From positions 234,873 to 298,872 of the forward strand of contig NZ_QKRB01000055.1 of the NCBI RefSeq assembly GCF_003233845.1: 64,000 nt of DNA. Reading direction: 5' to 3'. The translations under genes were made by a program, and so were the position numbers. The notes beneath the pieces are model-generated. The model was not told the origin of the DNA. It did not search any database and saw nothing but the letters and a program-made list of their open reading frames with translations. The stretch is from Paenibacillus sambharensis (GTDB taxonomy: Bacteria; Bacillota; Bacilli; Paenibacillales; Paenibacillaceae). Of this stretch, positions 15,224 through 24,668 are shown piece after piece. Numbering within the stretch: position 1 is the stretch's first letter; every line of letters begins with the position of its first letter.

Positions 15224-17788
15224 ATGAGCGTAATTAACAGAAAATTCAGAAAAGCATTGTCTGCTTTATTGGTTCTTTCCTTCCTGTCGTCACTGTTCGT
15301 TGGCATGGGTACGACCAGCGCTGCACCCATCCCGGGAACCATTACACTGACTGCAGACAACGAGTTCACACTTTATCATAACGGCAACCTCATCGGATCA
15401 GGAAATAATTGGTACAAAGCCTATTCGTTCAACCTGACCATTACTGAAGGAAAGAATGTCATTGCCGTAAGAGCCAAGGATGTCGGCTCTTATGCCGGTC
15501 TGCTGGCCGATATCACGTATCAGGACGAGAATCTTGTAACCGATTTCAACTGGAAGGCAAGCGGAACCTATGCCGCGGGCTGGGAAAAGACCACCTTCAA
15601 CGATGATGCATGGAGCAAAGCCCAGGATAACGGCCGCTACGGTGTGACGCCATGGAACACCCAGGTCAGCGGCATGCCTGCCGACACGACGGCACGCTGG
15701 ATTTGGAGCAGCAAATCCTACCAGACCCCTTACCCCGAATCATACTTCCGCCTCGAATTTACTGTGGGGGCTGACGGAGTCAGCGTCCTCGACCCTGTTG
15801 AGACAACCGGACAATTCGACAATGTTGAGTACCAGCTGAAGAGCAATACGCCTATGCCCGCTCTAATTAAGTCCAAGCTCAGCATTGCGGCAAATACCCT
15901 CGAAGCCGAAGCTGAGAGCGGCAGCTTCCGTCTTCTCTCCAATGAATACAATCAGCTTGTTCCGGGACTTAAGGCAGGACAAATCTATCTGGATTCTGCT
16001 ACCGGCAAAGCGATTAAAATTACATCCCTCGTGCAAATGGATGCGACCTCCTATCTTGTGCATTGGGCAGCTCCGGCAGTTGAGGAGCTATTCGAATATT
16101 ACGATATCCCCGCACAGGCGGTATCCTTCGAAGAACAGAATCTGATCATTCCAACAGATGCAGTAGCAATCGCAACCCGCGAAAGTGTGAAGGAAGCTCT
16201 GGACTTGAAAGGGACAGGCCTCACGCAAGAACATGAAGAAGCTCTGCCAGCCGCCCCTCGGGAAACCGCTCCCGAAGCGGATGCCATTAACGAAGCGGAA
16301 GCCAGGCTGAAAGCTAATCAGCAGCAGGAGGAAACCGATCTTCCGGCAGCACCTGATGCCGCGAACCAAGAAGCAGCCGCTGAGCCGGAAGCTGTAGTGG
16401 AGGACGAACCAGAGCAAGTGGAAGCCGTCTCTGAGGCTGCTCAGCCGCAAGCTGTTGAGCCGCAGGCTGCTGAACCGCAGGCTGCTGAGCCACAGGCTGT
16501 TGAGCCGCAGGCTGCTGAACCGCAGGCTGCTGAGCCACAGGTTGCTGAGCCACAGGTTGCTGAGCCACAGGTTGCCCAGCCGCAGGCCGCTGAGCCGCAG
16601 GCCGTGGCTCCCGAAATGGAAGCCGACCAACGTACAGCAGATGCTTCTGCTGCCGCAGCCGGCGATTTTACCAGCTGCCAGAAGACAGGAAAAGACTTCA
16701 AGTGTGAATTCAAGAAGGTTCTTATCAATCAGCAGGGCACGAACGGCAAGGTATATGTGGAAGCAGGCGGCTCTATCACCCTGCTGACACCCAAAATTAC
16801 AGGCGTGTATAACCGGAAGAAATATGATCTGAAGTTTACAGCCGGGGAAAAAGCGAATGTGTACATTAAAGGCGAGGCTAAATTCAAGAAGGATATCAAG
16901 ATCCCTCTCTTCGGGTTTGAAGCCGATGCAGGGGGACTAGGCAAGGCAAGCGTGGGCGTTTTCCTGGTTATCGGAGTTGACGGCAGTGTTACCTTCGAAT
17001 TCCAGGTGAATCAAGGCTATACCGTGGAGGCCGGGGTACGCGGCAAGAACTTCCTGTATGTTCCAACCTCCGTCACCCCTTACAGCAATGTCGACCGCTA
17101 CCTCACGACCACGTATAATATCGAGGGCCAAATCAAGGCCTCGGCTGGTGCGCAGGCAGAAGCTGGCCTGACAATTGCCAGGAAGAAAATTCTGGAGGTT
17201 ACTGTATTTGCAGGCATTGTCGGCGAAGGCCAGTGGACGAGCGGAACCAATGTGCCGACCAAGATAACACTCAGCATTGATGCCGTCGTGAAGGCAAATG
17301 CCGCTGTACTCAAAAAAGATTACCAGCTCTTCTACATCTCCTGGCCGCTGGTACGCGTTGAGAAGGGACCTGCGCCTAATGCCAACCATGCAATCGGCGC
17401 TGCCGTATCAGCAGATTCAACCTTCCCGGGTTACTCGGTAGCCCGCATTAATGATGGCGACCGCAACACAGCGCTTGGCCAAAGCTACAGCTGGGCCAAT
17501 AATCAAGGGGCTCCGCTCCCGCAGCATGTGTACATGAATTTCGGAGCAAACAAGACCATCAGCAAAGTTGATCTGTACACATCACAAGGCTATGTCATGG
17601 CCAACTATGATATCCAATACTGGAACGGCTCCAGCTGGGTAACTGTCGCTACGGTTACCGGCAACACATCAACCTACCGCTCCCATTCCTTTAATGCGGT
17701 CAGCACGTCCCAAATCCGGGTCGTATGCCGCAGAGGACCAAGCCACCAGACGAATTACGTGCGCATTAACGAGCTGGAAGTGTACTAA
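15224..17788 (+). CDS. Large secreted protein with pentapeptide-repeat linker and C-terminal F5/8 type C (discoidin) domain
   Basis: An 854-residue exported protein. The signal peptide ends near residue 33 (FVGMGTTSAA). Residues about 40-180 look like a carbohydrate-binding beta-sandwich (FTLYHNGNLIGSGNNWYKA, then DDAW and RWIWSS). Residues about 330-470 are a low-complexity acidic linker with tandem AEPQA/VEPQA units. Residues 480-715 form a beta-rich region of unknown family. Residues about 720-854 are a discoidin domain (SVARINDGDRNTALGQSY, then ...TNYVRINELEVY). There is no SLH or LPXTG anchor. It is probably a secreted glycan-binding or adhesive protein. The start has AAGGAGAT in front. 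Confidence 0.85.
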   Translation: MSVINRKFRKALSALLVLSFLSSLFVGMGTTSAAPIPGTITLTADNEFTLYHNGNLIGSGNNWYKAYSFNLTITEGKNVIAVRAKDVGSYAGLLADITYQDENLVTDFNWKASGTYAAGWEKTTFNDDAWSKAQDNGRYGVTPWNTQVSGMPADTTARWIWSSKSYQTPYPESYFRLEFTVGADGVSVLDPVETTGQFDNVEYQLKSNTPMPALIKSKLSIAANTLEAEAESGSFRLLSNEYNQLVPGLKAGQIYLDSATGKAIKITSLVQMDATSYLVHWAAPAVEELFEYYDIPAQAVSFEEQNLIIPTDAVAIATRESVKEALDLKGTGLTQEHEEALPAAPRETAPEADAINEAEARLKANQQQEETDLPAAPDAANQEAAAEPEAVVEDEPEQVEAVSEAAQPQAVEPQAAEPQAAEPQAVEPQAAEPQAAEPQVAEPQVAEPQVAQPQAAEPQAVAPEMEADQRTADASAAAAGDFTSCQKTGKDFKCEFKKVLINQQGTNGKVYVEAGGSITLLTPKITGVYNRKKYDLKFTAGEKANVYIKGEAKFKKDIKIPLFGFEADAGGLGKASVGVFLVIGVDGSVTFEFQVNQGYTVEAGVRGKNFLYVPTSVTPYSNVDRYLTTTYNIEGQIKASAGAQAEAGLTIARKKILEVTVFAGIVGEGQWTSGTNVPTKITLSIDAVVKANAAVLKKDYQLFYISWPLVRVEKGPAPNANHAIGAAVSADSTFPGYSVARINDGDRNTALGQSYSWANNQGAPLPQHVYMNFGANKTISKVDLYTSQGYVMANYDIQYWNGSSWVTVATVTGNTSTYRSHSFNAVSTSQIRVVCRRGPSHQTNYVRINELEVY
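16441..16611 (+). repeat. Tandem 15-nt repeats coding for xEPQx pentapeptides
   Basis: About eleven consecutive 15-nt units (GAGCCGCAGGCTGCT and variants) encode AEPQA, VEPQA, AEPQV and AQPQA. The units differ mainly in third positions and in Ala/Val choice, so they have probably expanded and shuffled by slippage or recombination. Unit number should vary between strains. Antisense open frames across this stretch are by-products of the repeat composition. Confidence 0.9.
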
Positions 17789-17808
17789 AATTAGCTGTAT
17801 TTATCCGT

Positions 17809-18645
17809 TCACACAACCTCCTGATCGCCTAGGGCGATTCGGGAGGTTTTTTTGCCGCACACGACCCGCGGCCTGGCCGACCTGTACCACTGTAAGCACA
17901 GCAGCAGGATCAGGATGATGTGAATGCCATCTCCCCCGTAATACATCAGCAGACTCCCGGCCTCGGCTTGTGCGGCGGGTACGCCTGCAGGTGGATTCGC
18001 GTACAAATATTTTGCCAGAATACCATGTCCGGCCAGGGCCGTAACCATGACAACCGTCCGCAGAATATATCCCGTCCGATGAGGAGTCGGGTCAATATAA
18101 ATCATCGAGGCTGTAAAGACATAGCCTGACAAGAAGATATGTACATGTACGATTAGATGCACAAGCAGGTAATCCTGCATAAGGGAATATATGGATGTAC
18201 AGTATAGAAGCCAGAGTCCCCCAATATTCAGGATTGACGCAGTGACAGGGTGGGACAGAAATCTGAAATAAGAACCCTTCAGGATCCTTGATATGCGTCT
18301 TGAAGTTCCCGTATTGAACACTCTTAAGGCAAGGGTTAGCGGCGCACTCAGAACAAGCAGGAGCGGCGCGAGCATACCGAGAAGCAGATGGGCGGCCATA
18401 TGTGCCTCGAAATTCCGGTGTGCCTGTTCAGCAAGCGGCCCGATAACGGCTGCAGCGGCAGCCAGGATACCCAGCAGCCACAGCGTGAAGCGGGACAGCG
18501 GCCAGGTACGTCCGTACCGGCGGGATGATAGTATCGCTGCGGCGGCATAGAGCAGGATAAGCAGCACAAAGGGGAGCGCAGAAGGTAAATATTCATGGGC
18601 TGCCATACGTTCTGAGCTATAGTGATTGGAATGATTCATCATCAT
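17809..18645 (-). CDS. ctaG: CtaG-like membrane protein (caa3 oxidase assembly family)
   Basis: A 278-residue membrane protein with about seven helices and the family landmarks FEAHMAAHLLLGMLAPLLLVL, HLIVHVHIFLSGYVF, IDPTPHR and YYGGDGIHI. The conserved His residues in membrane segments are typical of the caa3_CtaG family, which helps assemble the copper-containing caa3 cytochrome oxidase. GGAGGAGG precedes a row of three ATG codons, of which the first (18645) is taken. It lies 15 nt after the DUF2243 gene, with which it forms an operon. No oxidase genes are in the window, so the partner is elsewhere. Confidence 0.85.
   Translation of the reverse strand: MMMNHSNHYSSERMAAHEYLPSALPFVLLILLYAAAAILSSRRYGRTWPLSRFTLWLLGILAAAAAVIGPLAEQAHRNFEAHMAAHLLLGMLAPLLLVLSAPLTLALRVFNTGTSRRISRILKGSYFRFLSHPVTASILNIGGLWLLYCTSIYSLMQDYLLVHLIVHVHIFLSGYVFTASMIYIDPTPHRTGYILRTVVMVTALAGHGILAKYLYANPPAGVPAAQAEAGSLLMYYGGDGIHIILILLLCLQWYRSARPRVVCGKKTSRIALGDQEVV
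17817..17853 (+). terminator. Terminator overlapping the 3' end of the convergent ctaG gene
   Basis: CCTCCTGATCGCC pairs with GGCGATTCGGGAGG (one C/T mismatch region) and is followed by T7. It ends the discoidin-protein gene. The last codons of the minus-strand CtaG-like gene (…SRIALGDQEVV) are encoded within the same bases. Confidence 0.85.
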
Positions 18646-18660
18646 TAGCCCTCCTCCCGC

Positions 18661-19122
18661 TTATGACTGCCTAGTCCGCCTGGATCGGAGCAGGAGGATA
18701 CATCCCGCTGCAATCAGCAGAACGGCCGCAATGTTCCATACCCAGTCATAGATATGCACATTATCCACGTAACGGATTTGGTGGATGCGCATCAGCTTGT
18801 GCTGAATAATGCCATCGTACAGCTGAAAGAAGCCGCTGCCGAGCAGTACGGCTCCCCACCAGGCCTGCGGCTGCAAGGCCTCCCGACGGCGCAAATCAGC
18901 GAACAGGAACAAGCCTCCAATCGTAGCAAACCAGCTGAACGCATGAAAGAAGCCATCGGAGACAAGTCCTACCCCTGTTGTCGAACGGTCGTAGAAGTGA
19001 TGCCAATGCAGCAGCTGATGAAAGACAGTTTCATCGAGAAACGCTACTAGGCCTATCCCGAACAACAAGCCGGAGACTATATTACGTCTACCATATTTGC
19101 TGCGGGCTGCAGTTTCAGTCAT
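18661..19122 (-). CDS. DUF2243 family membrane protein
   Basis: A 153-residue protein with four hydrophobic helices. It is rich in conserved His (DETVFHQLLHWHHFYD, DGIIQHKLMRIHQIRYVDNVHIYDW read in parts), as in DUF2243. The start ATG at 19122 follows GGAGGG; the open frame extends further upstream without a site. The His-rich pattern and its pairing with the CtaG-like gene suggest metal or oxidase biogenesis, but no function is established. Confidence 0.85.
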   Translation of the reverse strand: MTETAARSKYGRRNIVSGLLFGIGLVAFLDETVFHQLLHWHHFYDRSTTGVGLVSDGFFHAFSWFATIGGLFLFADLRRREALQPQAWWGAVLLGSGFFQLYDGIIQHKLMRIHQIRYVDNVHIYDWVWNIAAVLLIAAGCILLLRSRRTRQS

Positions 19123-19331
19123 ATAATCCCTCCATTCTCTCCTTGCCGGGTTCTCCAGCAGCTTCCCATATCGCAGTTCTATTGGATCCGTCTTATCTTT
19201 ATACCCCGGTGCCGCCTTGTCCAATACACCCCGGCTGTACTTTAAACCGGACAGTGAATTGGTGTAACATGATAGAGGGTGACCATGTGGTTGCAGCTGT
19301 CTTACATACTACGATGAAGGATGGGATTGCT

Positions 19332-20306
19332 ATGAAATACAGACGCGTAGGATCTAGCGGCATTAAGGTGAGCGAAATTGGTCTCGGAAGCTGGCTGACC
19401 TATGGAACAGCTGCCGAGCAGGAAGCTGCGGATGCGTGCATCCGCTCGGCCTTTGAGCACGGCATTAACTTCTTCGATACAGCCAACGCCTACAATACCG
19501 GAGCAGGCGAGGAAGCGATGGGCGCTGCGCTGCGGTCTTATGACAGGTCCAGCTATGTGCTCTCAACCAAGGTATTCTTCCCCATGGGCAGCGGACCGAA
19601 TGACCGCGGCCTCTCACGCAAGCATATCATGGAGCAGTGTGAAGCAAGCCTAAGAAGGCTTGGCACAGACTATATCGACATTTATTACTGCCACCGCTAT
19701 GATCATGAGACGCCACTGGAGGAGACCCTCCGGGCACTTGACGATCTGACAGCGCAGGGTAAAATTCTATACTCCGCCGTCAGTGAATGGAGCGCTGCCC
19801 AGATTGCGGATGCAGCTGGCATCAGCAAACGACTGAACCTGCGCCCGCTCATCTCCAACCAGCCTATCTACAACATGTTCGAACGCTATATCGAGCAGGA
19901 AGTGCTGCCAGTCAGTGAACGGGAAGGAATCGGTCAGATCGTCTTCTCGCCGCTGGCGCAGGGTATCCTGACCGGCAAATATAAGCCCGGGCAAGAGCTC
20001 CCCTCCGGAAGCCGCGCGGCTAATGACAGTGTAAACCAGGTCATCCGAAGCTATCTGCGCAATGACGTGCTGGAGTGCGTTCAGGAACTTGACTCTATTG
20101 CCAAAAAGCTTGGCATGAGCTTGTCACAGCTCTCGCTCGCCTGGGTGCTCCGCCAGCCTGGCGTCAGCTCGGCCTTGATCGGGGCCAGCCGGCCGGACCA
20201 GATTGAGGAGAATGTCAAGGCTGTTGAATTCACCCTTACGCAGGACAGCCTGGATGCGATTGAAGCTGTTCTGGAACGGGTTAAGGACTTTGCTCCGGCC
20301 AGATAA
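19332..20306 (+). CDS. Aldo/keto reductase
   Basis: A 324-residue NADPH-dependent oxidoreductase of the Kv-beta/YajO-like branch. Catalytic tetrad: Asp and Tyr in FFDTANAYNTG, Lys in LSTKVF, His in DIYYCHRYDHETP. The cofactor-binding end is in ALIGASRPDQIEENVKA. The ATG at 19332 gives the standard MKYRRVGSSGIKVSEIGLG start and follows AAGGATGG. The gene is monocistronic with a terminator behind it. The substrate is unknown. Confidence 0.92.
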   Translation: MKYRRVGSSGIKVSEIGLGSWLTYGTAAEQEAADACIRSAFEHGINFFDTANAYNTGAGEEAMGAALRSYDRSSYVLSTKVFFPMGSGPNDRGLSRKHIMEQCEASLRRLGTDYIDIYYCHRYDHETPLEETLRALDDLTAQGKILYSAVSEWSAAQIADAAGISKRLNLRPLISNQPIYNMFERYIEQEVLPVSEREGIGQIVFSPLAQGILTGKYKPGQELPSGSRAANDSVNQVIRSYLRNDVLECVQELDSIAKKLGMSLSQLSLAWVLRQPGVSSALIGASRPDQIEENVKAVEFTLTQDSLDAIEAVLERVKDFAPAR

Positions 20307-20342
20307 GCGGGGATGACGGAAGCGCCCGAAATTTTGCATAAC

Positions 20343-20383
20343 GAAGAAGGCCTGCCGGTTATTGACGTTGGCAGGCCTTCTTC
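20343..20383 (+). terminator. Long stem-loop after the aldo/keto reductase gene
   Basis: GAAGAAGGCCTGCC (20343-20356) pairs perfectly with 20370-20383. The T-rich tail is short (TTCTTC lies inside the stem). It separates the plus-strand reductase from the minus-strand GH43 gene and could work in both directions. The stretch from here to 20491 holds nothing else recognised. Confidence 0.7.
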
Positions 20384-20491
20384 GGCATCTAAGAATGTTC
20401 TCAAATGCAGGATTCATCCAAACGAATGAACTCCTGGTCGTTTCTCCGTTTACCAAGGAAAGTTCCTTTATAGGTTATAGCCCTAGCTTAT

Positions 20492-22078
20492 TTATTCATC
20501 TCTCGCCTGATACCGAAAATATGCAAAGTCGGCATAGCTCCCGCCAAACTGATTCATATCATGGGCTGCAATACCGATGAAATTGCCGGTAAATCCGCCG
20601 GACAGGAAGCCGACATGCTGTGGCCCGCCGAGGGCCAGCCACTCGCCCTCCGCCTGTGTACGGTAACAGAACTGCCCGTTCACCCCGTTGACATCTACTG
20701 CCAGAACTACCGGAACTCCTTCCGGTAGATCAACAAGGCAAGGGCTGGCCGTAAACTCGTCCCGCTCGCACCGCATCAGCCTCAGTACTCTGCCCCGTCC
20801 CTCTTCATGGCTGATATAGGCGTACCAGTAATTCTCCTCATTTAAGTAGAGCATAAGTCCGGCCATCTGCAAATATATCGACGGTTCATATTCGAGAGCG
20901 GTCTCTGCCCGGAACGACCTGCTCGTCTGCCGGAGCGCCGCAATATGGTGGCGGAACAAGCTCTGAACCGACTCCCCTGCCGTGATCCTCAAGTAACCAG
21001 GCCGCTGCGTTAGCGAGCACCAGCTCTCATCAGGCAGGATGCGGAGTGTGTTCCACTGCGGCTTCAGCCCCGGTCCGTCGAATTCATCGCTGAAGTCCAG
21101 GCTGCCTGTTCCCTTCAGCACTGCACCAGCAGGCATCGGCACCTCCGTCTGCGGAGAGCTTCCGCCAGCGGTAAGCCGAAGCCAGCCCTCTTCGTTCCAA
21201 TAGACCTGCTGCAGTGCTGTCTCTCTGCCAAGAATGGCGTATTGGCCTTCAACCGGACGGGTGCACAGGTGTGCCATATACCATTCTCCCGCTGGTGTCT
21301 CAACCAAGCTGCCATGGCCGGCGCACTGCAGTGCCAGCTCCGGATTGTCGCGCGAGGTGAGCATCGGATTAAAAGGGTCAACCTCGTACTCACCAAGCAG
21401 CTCTCTTGACCGCGCCACCGTGACAGCATGGCCGCTGCCCGTTCCTCCCTCTGCCGTGATGAGGTAGTAATAGCCTCCCCGCTTATAGATATGCGGAGCT
21501 TCTGTCTTCTTAAGCGGCGTACAGTCGAACAGCTTGCGGGGCTTTCCCGTCAGCCGGCGCGCTGCCGGATCATACTCCTGAATGACAATTCCGCTTGATT
21601 TGTTGCCTTCTGTAATCCGGTAATCCCACAGGGCGTTAAGCAGCCACTTCCGCCCGTCATCGTCATGGAACAGGGACGGATCGAAGCCGCTGCTGTTCAG
21701 GTACACGGGCTCCGACCACGGACCATGAATGGACGGCGTGGTTATTAAATAGTTGTGGCAGTCCTTGAACGGCCGCTTCGTGCTCTTCACATCGGTATAC
21801 AGGAGATAGAACAGCCCGTCATGCCAGCTGAGCTGCGGCGCCCAGATGCTGCAGTTTCTCGGATTGCCCCTTAAGTCCACCTGATCTGTCAAAATATCCG
21901 TACAGTACTCCCATTCCGCCAGGTTATCCGACTGGTACACCCGGATGCCGGGCAGCCACTCAAACGATGATACGGCAATATAGTAAGTGTCCCCCACCCT
22001 TATCATACAGGGATCAGGATTGAAGCCGGGCAGAACCGGGTTACGGATCACGCTTACTGCTTTGCTGCCAGCCACCAT
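20492..22078 (-). CDS. Glycoside hydrolase family 43 (beta-xylosidase / arabinofuranosidase type)
   Basis: A 528-residue cytoplasmic enzyme without a signal peptide. The N-terminal five-bladed propeller shows the general base Asp in PGFNPDPCMI, the pKa-tuning Asp in SSGFDPSLF and the acid Glu in KKTEAPHIYK. The C-terminal about 200 residues are the beta-sandwich typical of GH43 xylosidases (MAGLMLYLNEENYWYAY). The start at 22078 follows AAAGGAGG. It removes xylose or arabinose from oligosaccharides imported by the adjacent transporter; the exact sugar is inference. It is the last gene of a GH105-GH28-GH43 series. Confidence 0.9.
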   Translation of the reverse strand: MVAGSKAVSVIRNPVLPGFNPDPCMIRVGDTYYIAVSSFEWLPGIRVYQSDNLAEWEYCTDILTDQVDLRGNPRNCSIWAPQLSWHDGLFYLLYTDVKSTKRPFKDCHNYLITTPSIHGPWSEPVYLNSSGFDPSLFHDDDGRKWLLNALWDYRITEGNKSSGIVIQEYDPAARRLTGKPRKLFDCTPLKKTEAPHIYKRGGYYYLITAEGGTGSGHAVTVARSRELLGEYEVDPFNPMLTSRDNPELALQCAGHGSLVETPAGEWYMAHLCTRPVEGQYAILGRETALQQVYWNEEGWLRLTAGGSSPQTEVPMPAGAVLKGTGSLDFSDEFDGPGLKPQWNTLRILPDESWCSLTQRPGYLRITAGESVQSLFRHHIAALRQTSRSFRAETALEYEPSIYLQMAGLMLYLNEENYWYAYISHEEGRGRVLRLMRCERDEFTASPCLVDLPEGVPVVLAVDVNGVNGQFCYRTQAEGEWLALGGPQHVGFLSGGFTGNFIGIAAHDMNQFGGSYADFAYFRYQARDE

Positions 22079-22117
22079 CTGCGCTCGCCTCCTTTAGCCT
22101 TCATTTGACCGCAGCGG

Positions 22118-23485
22118 TTAATGCTGCGGCGTGGTCATATCCTCCTGTGACGGCAAAACCGTGACCTGCTCCAGCAGCTGCTCGGTCTGCTTCGTATTTC
22201 TCGAGCTGCACTGCTCAAGCTCAATCCCTTCGCCATTCTCCACATAAAAGGCCGGCCCCTCGTGGTTCTCAATCGTCACGCCGCGGAACCGGATATCTCT
22301 CACATTGCCAAGGAAGAAGCCGCGGTTATTCATTTCTGCAAGGCCCGCCATCATAGCGGGATGTCCTGGAACCGCCTGCTCAGCCATGGAGATGTCAATG
22401 TTATCGAACGTAACCTCGGATACATACTGTTCAGCCAAGCCATAGATGAACCCTGCTGCCGCATGAACGCCCCGGGCCGTAATATTGGCAAAATGAATAC
22501 GGCGGAACTGCGGCGTCTCCTCCGTTACCGGATAAGGATTTTTGTCCCAGACATATTTGTCCTTGCCGCGCGGTCCGCAGAAATAATAGAGATTCATGAT
22601 GAACGGACAGATGACATCCTCCATGACGATATTGCTCACCCGGATGTCCTCGACGATGCCTCCCCGGCCGCGTCTGGACTTGAGGCGAATGCCCCGGTCC
22701 GTCTGCTTGAACACGCAGTTCGTAATGACGACATTGCGGACGCTGCCGCTCATCTCACTGCCGATCACGACCCCGCCGTGACCATGAACCATCGTACAGC
22801 CTGTTATGGTAATGTTCTCACAAGGCATCCGTTCCTTCGTATCCTCGGTACCGGATTTGATGGCAATGCAGTCATCCCCTACGTCAATATGACAGCTGCT
22901 GATGCGTACATTCGTGCAGGATTCGGGATTAATCCCGTCCGTATTCGGCGAAACCGCCGGATTCAGAATCGACAGATTGTCAATGGTAACATCCTGGCAC
23001 AGCAGCGGATGAACCGTCCAGCTTGGCGAATTGGTCAGCGTAATATCGCGCAGCGTCACTCTTCGGCAGCTCTCCAGACTAATCAGCTTAGGGCGCGGAT
23101 AGTGCAGCTCTTCCGGGCGGTTCCGCTGCTTATCCCACCACGCCTGCCCATTTCCCTCAAGCCTGCCTGAGCCTGTAATGGACACATTCTCCAGATCCTT
23201 TCCATAGATGCAGGAGACATGCACCTCACGCCTGACACCTTCCCAGCTTGAGCGCACAACAGGATAATCCTCCGGCTGGTCGCTGAACGAAAGCACTGCG
23301 CCGGAACTTAAGTGCAGCTCAATATTGCTCTTCAGAACAACCGCCCCTGTGCGGTAGACGCCAGCAGGAACATACACAGTACCGCCTCCGGCTGCCGCTG
23401 CGGCATCTATTGCAGCCGCAATCGCCCCCGTCGATAGACCTGGCGCATTCTTCCTTGCTCCATACTCCATGATATTAAAAAACAT
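22118..23485 (-). CDS. Glycoside hydrolase family 28 (polygalacturonase type)
   Basis: A 455-residue right-handed beta-helix enzyme. GH28 motifs are NTDGINPES, DDCIAIKSG, HGHGGVVIG and RGIRLKSRRGRGG. No signal peptide, so it acts inside the cell, probably as an exo-enzyme on imported galacturonic-acid oligosaccharides. The ATG at 23485 follows AGAGGTGAAGGG and gives MFFNIMEYGARKN, the normal beginning of intracellular GH28 enzymes. It lies 41 nt after the GH105 gene. Confidence 0.92.
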   Translation of the reverse strand: MFFNIMEYGARKNAPGLSTGAIAAAIDAAAAAGGGTVYVPAGVYRTGAVVLKSNIELHLSSGAVLSFSDQPEDYPVVRSSWEGVRREVHVSCIYGKDLENVSITGSGRLEGNGQAWWDKQRNRPEELHYPRPKLISLESCRRVTLRDITLTNSPSWTVHPLLCQDVTIDNLSILNPAVSPNTDGINPESCTNVRISSCHIDVGDDCIAIKSGTEDTKERMPCENITITGCTMVHGHGGVVIGSEMSGSVRNVVITNCVFKQTDRGIRLKSRRGRGGIVEDIRVSNIVMEDVICPFIMNLYYFCGPRGKDKYVWDKNPYPVTEETPQFRRIHFANITARGVHAAAGFIYGLAEQYVSEVTFDNIDISMAEQAVPGHPAMMAGLAEMNNRGFFLGNVRDIRFRGVTIENHEGPAFYVENGEGIELEQCSSRNTKQTEQLLEQVTVLPSQEDMTTPQH

Positions 23486-23526
23486 GATCCCTTCACCTCT
23501 CCCTTGGCAGCTGCGCAAACCTTGTA

Positions 23527-24645
23527 TCAGCGCCGCTGCGCATATTCATATTCCGTGCAGGCGAGCAGGAAGGCGCCAAGCCCCTTCTGGTCGTTCGTAA
23601 TGATCGGCTCGCTGATGTAATACGCATACGTGCCGTCACGCTGATCCTTTCCGCCTAAACCGGCTACCTGGCAGGTTTTGTTCAGGTTAACCCAGCCCTG
23701 CTTCGTTTCCAGTACAAACTCTGCAATTAGACCTGCATAAGCCCAATCAAGCGTGCTCTGCCACTCCCCGCCAAGCAGGCCGAGCCGCATGCCCTTGGCT
23801 ATCGCATAGGTAATCATGCTGGTAGCGGAGGCTTCCAGATAATTGCCTTTGCGCCCTCCCTTGTCGACAACCTGATACCACACACCGCTGTCCCTGTCCT
23901 GGAAAACGCGGAGCGCAGTGAGCGTTTCGCTTAGGATTCGTGTCAGCTCAGCGTAGTCCTTATGTTCCGCGGGCAGAAGCTCAAGCACATCGGCAAGGGC
24001 CATCACGTACCAGCCCAGCGACCTGCCCCAGAAGTTTGGCGACAGGCCGGTCTCCGGATCACACCATGGCTGCACACGCTTCTCATCCCACGCATGATAG
24101 AGCAGTCCGGTTTCCTTGTCCTTCGTATGCTTCTCACACAGAATGAACTGCCTTGTCACATCATCTACGCGGCTGCCATCCTCGAAGGCCAGCGTATATT
24201 CCAGATAGAACGGAGCTCCCATATAGAGACCGTCCAGCCAGATCTGATAGGGATAAATCTGCTTATGCCAGAATGCTCCCTCCGATGTGCGGGGATGATG
24301 ATCCAGCTGGCTCCGCAGCAAAGCAGCCGCCTGCTTGTATTTCGCTCCGCCGGTTTCCCGGTGAAGCCCGAACAGCAGCTTGCCGTTGTTCAGATGATCG
24401 ATATTGTATTCAAGCGGGCTGTAGCCCCGCACCGATCCGTCTTCCCCGATGAAATAATCCATATTCTCCTGTATGTACTGCAAATACCGCTGGTCGCCAG
24501 TCAGTCCCGCCAGCCGTTCAAAGCCCTTCAGGATAACGCCGTAATCATAAGACCATTTGCCGTTGTAGCCCTTATCCTCATAAAGCTTCGGCGTACGCTC
24601 CATAATCGATTCCGCCGTTCTAACCGCCCATTTCACTTGTTCCAT
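23527..24645 (-). CDS. GH105 unsaturated rhamnogalacturonyl hydrolase (YteR-like)
   Basis: A 372-residue alpha/alpha-barrel enzyme. Key landmarks are WSYDYGVILKG near the N-terminus and the catalytic Asp in IWLDGLYMGAPFYLEY, followed by LLYHAWDE and FWGRSLGWYVMAL. GH105 enzymes remove the unsaturated uronic acid left by pectate or rhamnogalacturonan lyases. The start at 24645 follows AGGAGG. It is cytoplasmic and the first enzyme gene behind the transporter binding protein, like the B. subtilis yte/lpl arrangement. Confidence 0.92.
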   Translation of the reverse strand: MEQVKWAVRTAESIMERTPKLYEDKGYNGKWSYDYGVILKGFERLAGLTGDQRYLQYIQENMDYFIGEDGSVRGYSPLEYNIDHLNNGKLLFGLHRETGGAKYKQAAALLRSQLDHHPRTSEGAFWHKQIYPYQIWLDGLYMGAPFYLEYTLAFEDGSRVDDVTRQFILCEKHTKDKETGLLYHAWDEKRVQPWCDPETGLSPNFWGRSLGWYVMALADVLELLPAEHKDYAELTRILSETLTALRVFQDRDSGVWYQVVDKGGRKGNYLEASATSMITYAIAKGMRLGLLGGEWQSTLDWAYAGLIAEFVLETKQGWVNLNKTCQVAGLGGKDQRDGTYAYYISEPIITNDQKGLGAFLLACTEYEYAQRR

Positions 24646-24668
24646 AGCCGTTCCTCCTGTAAGAACAA

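Noticed and set aside
16088..16728. Several antisense open frames across the repeat-coding part of the discoidin protein
   Set aside because: They arise because 15-nt repeats stay open in many frames. Their composition (long runs of Leu/Ser/Arg or Gln/Pro/Val) and lack of ribosome sites argue against genes.
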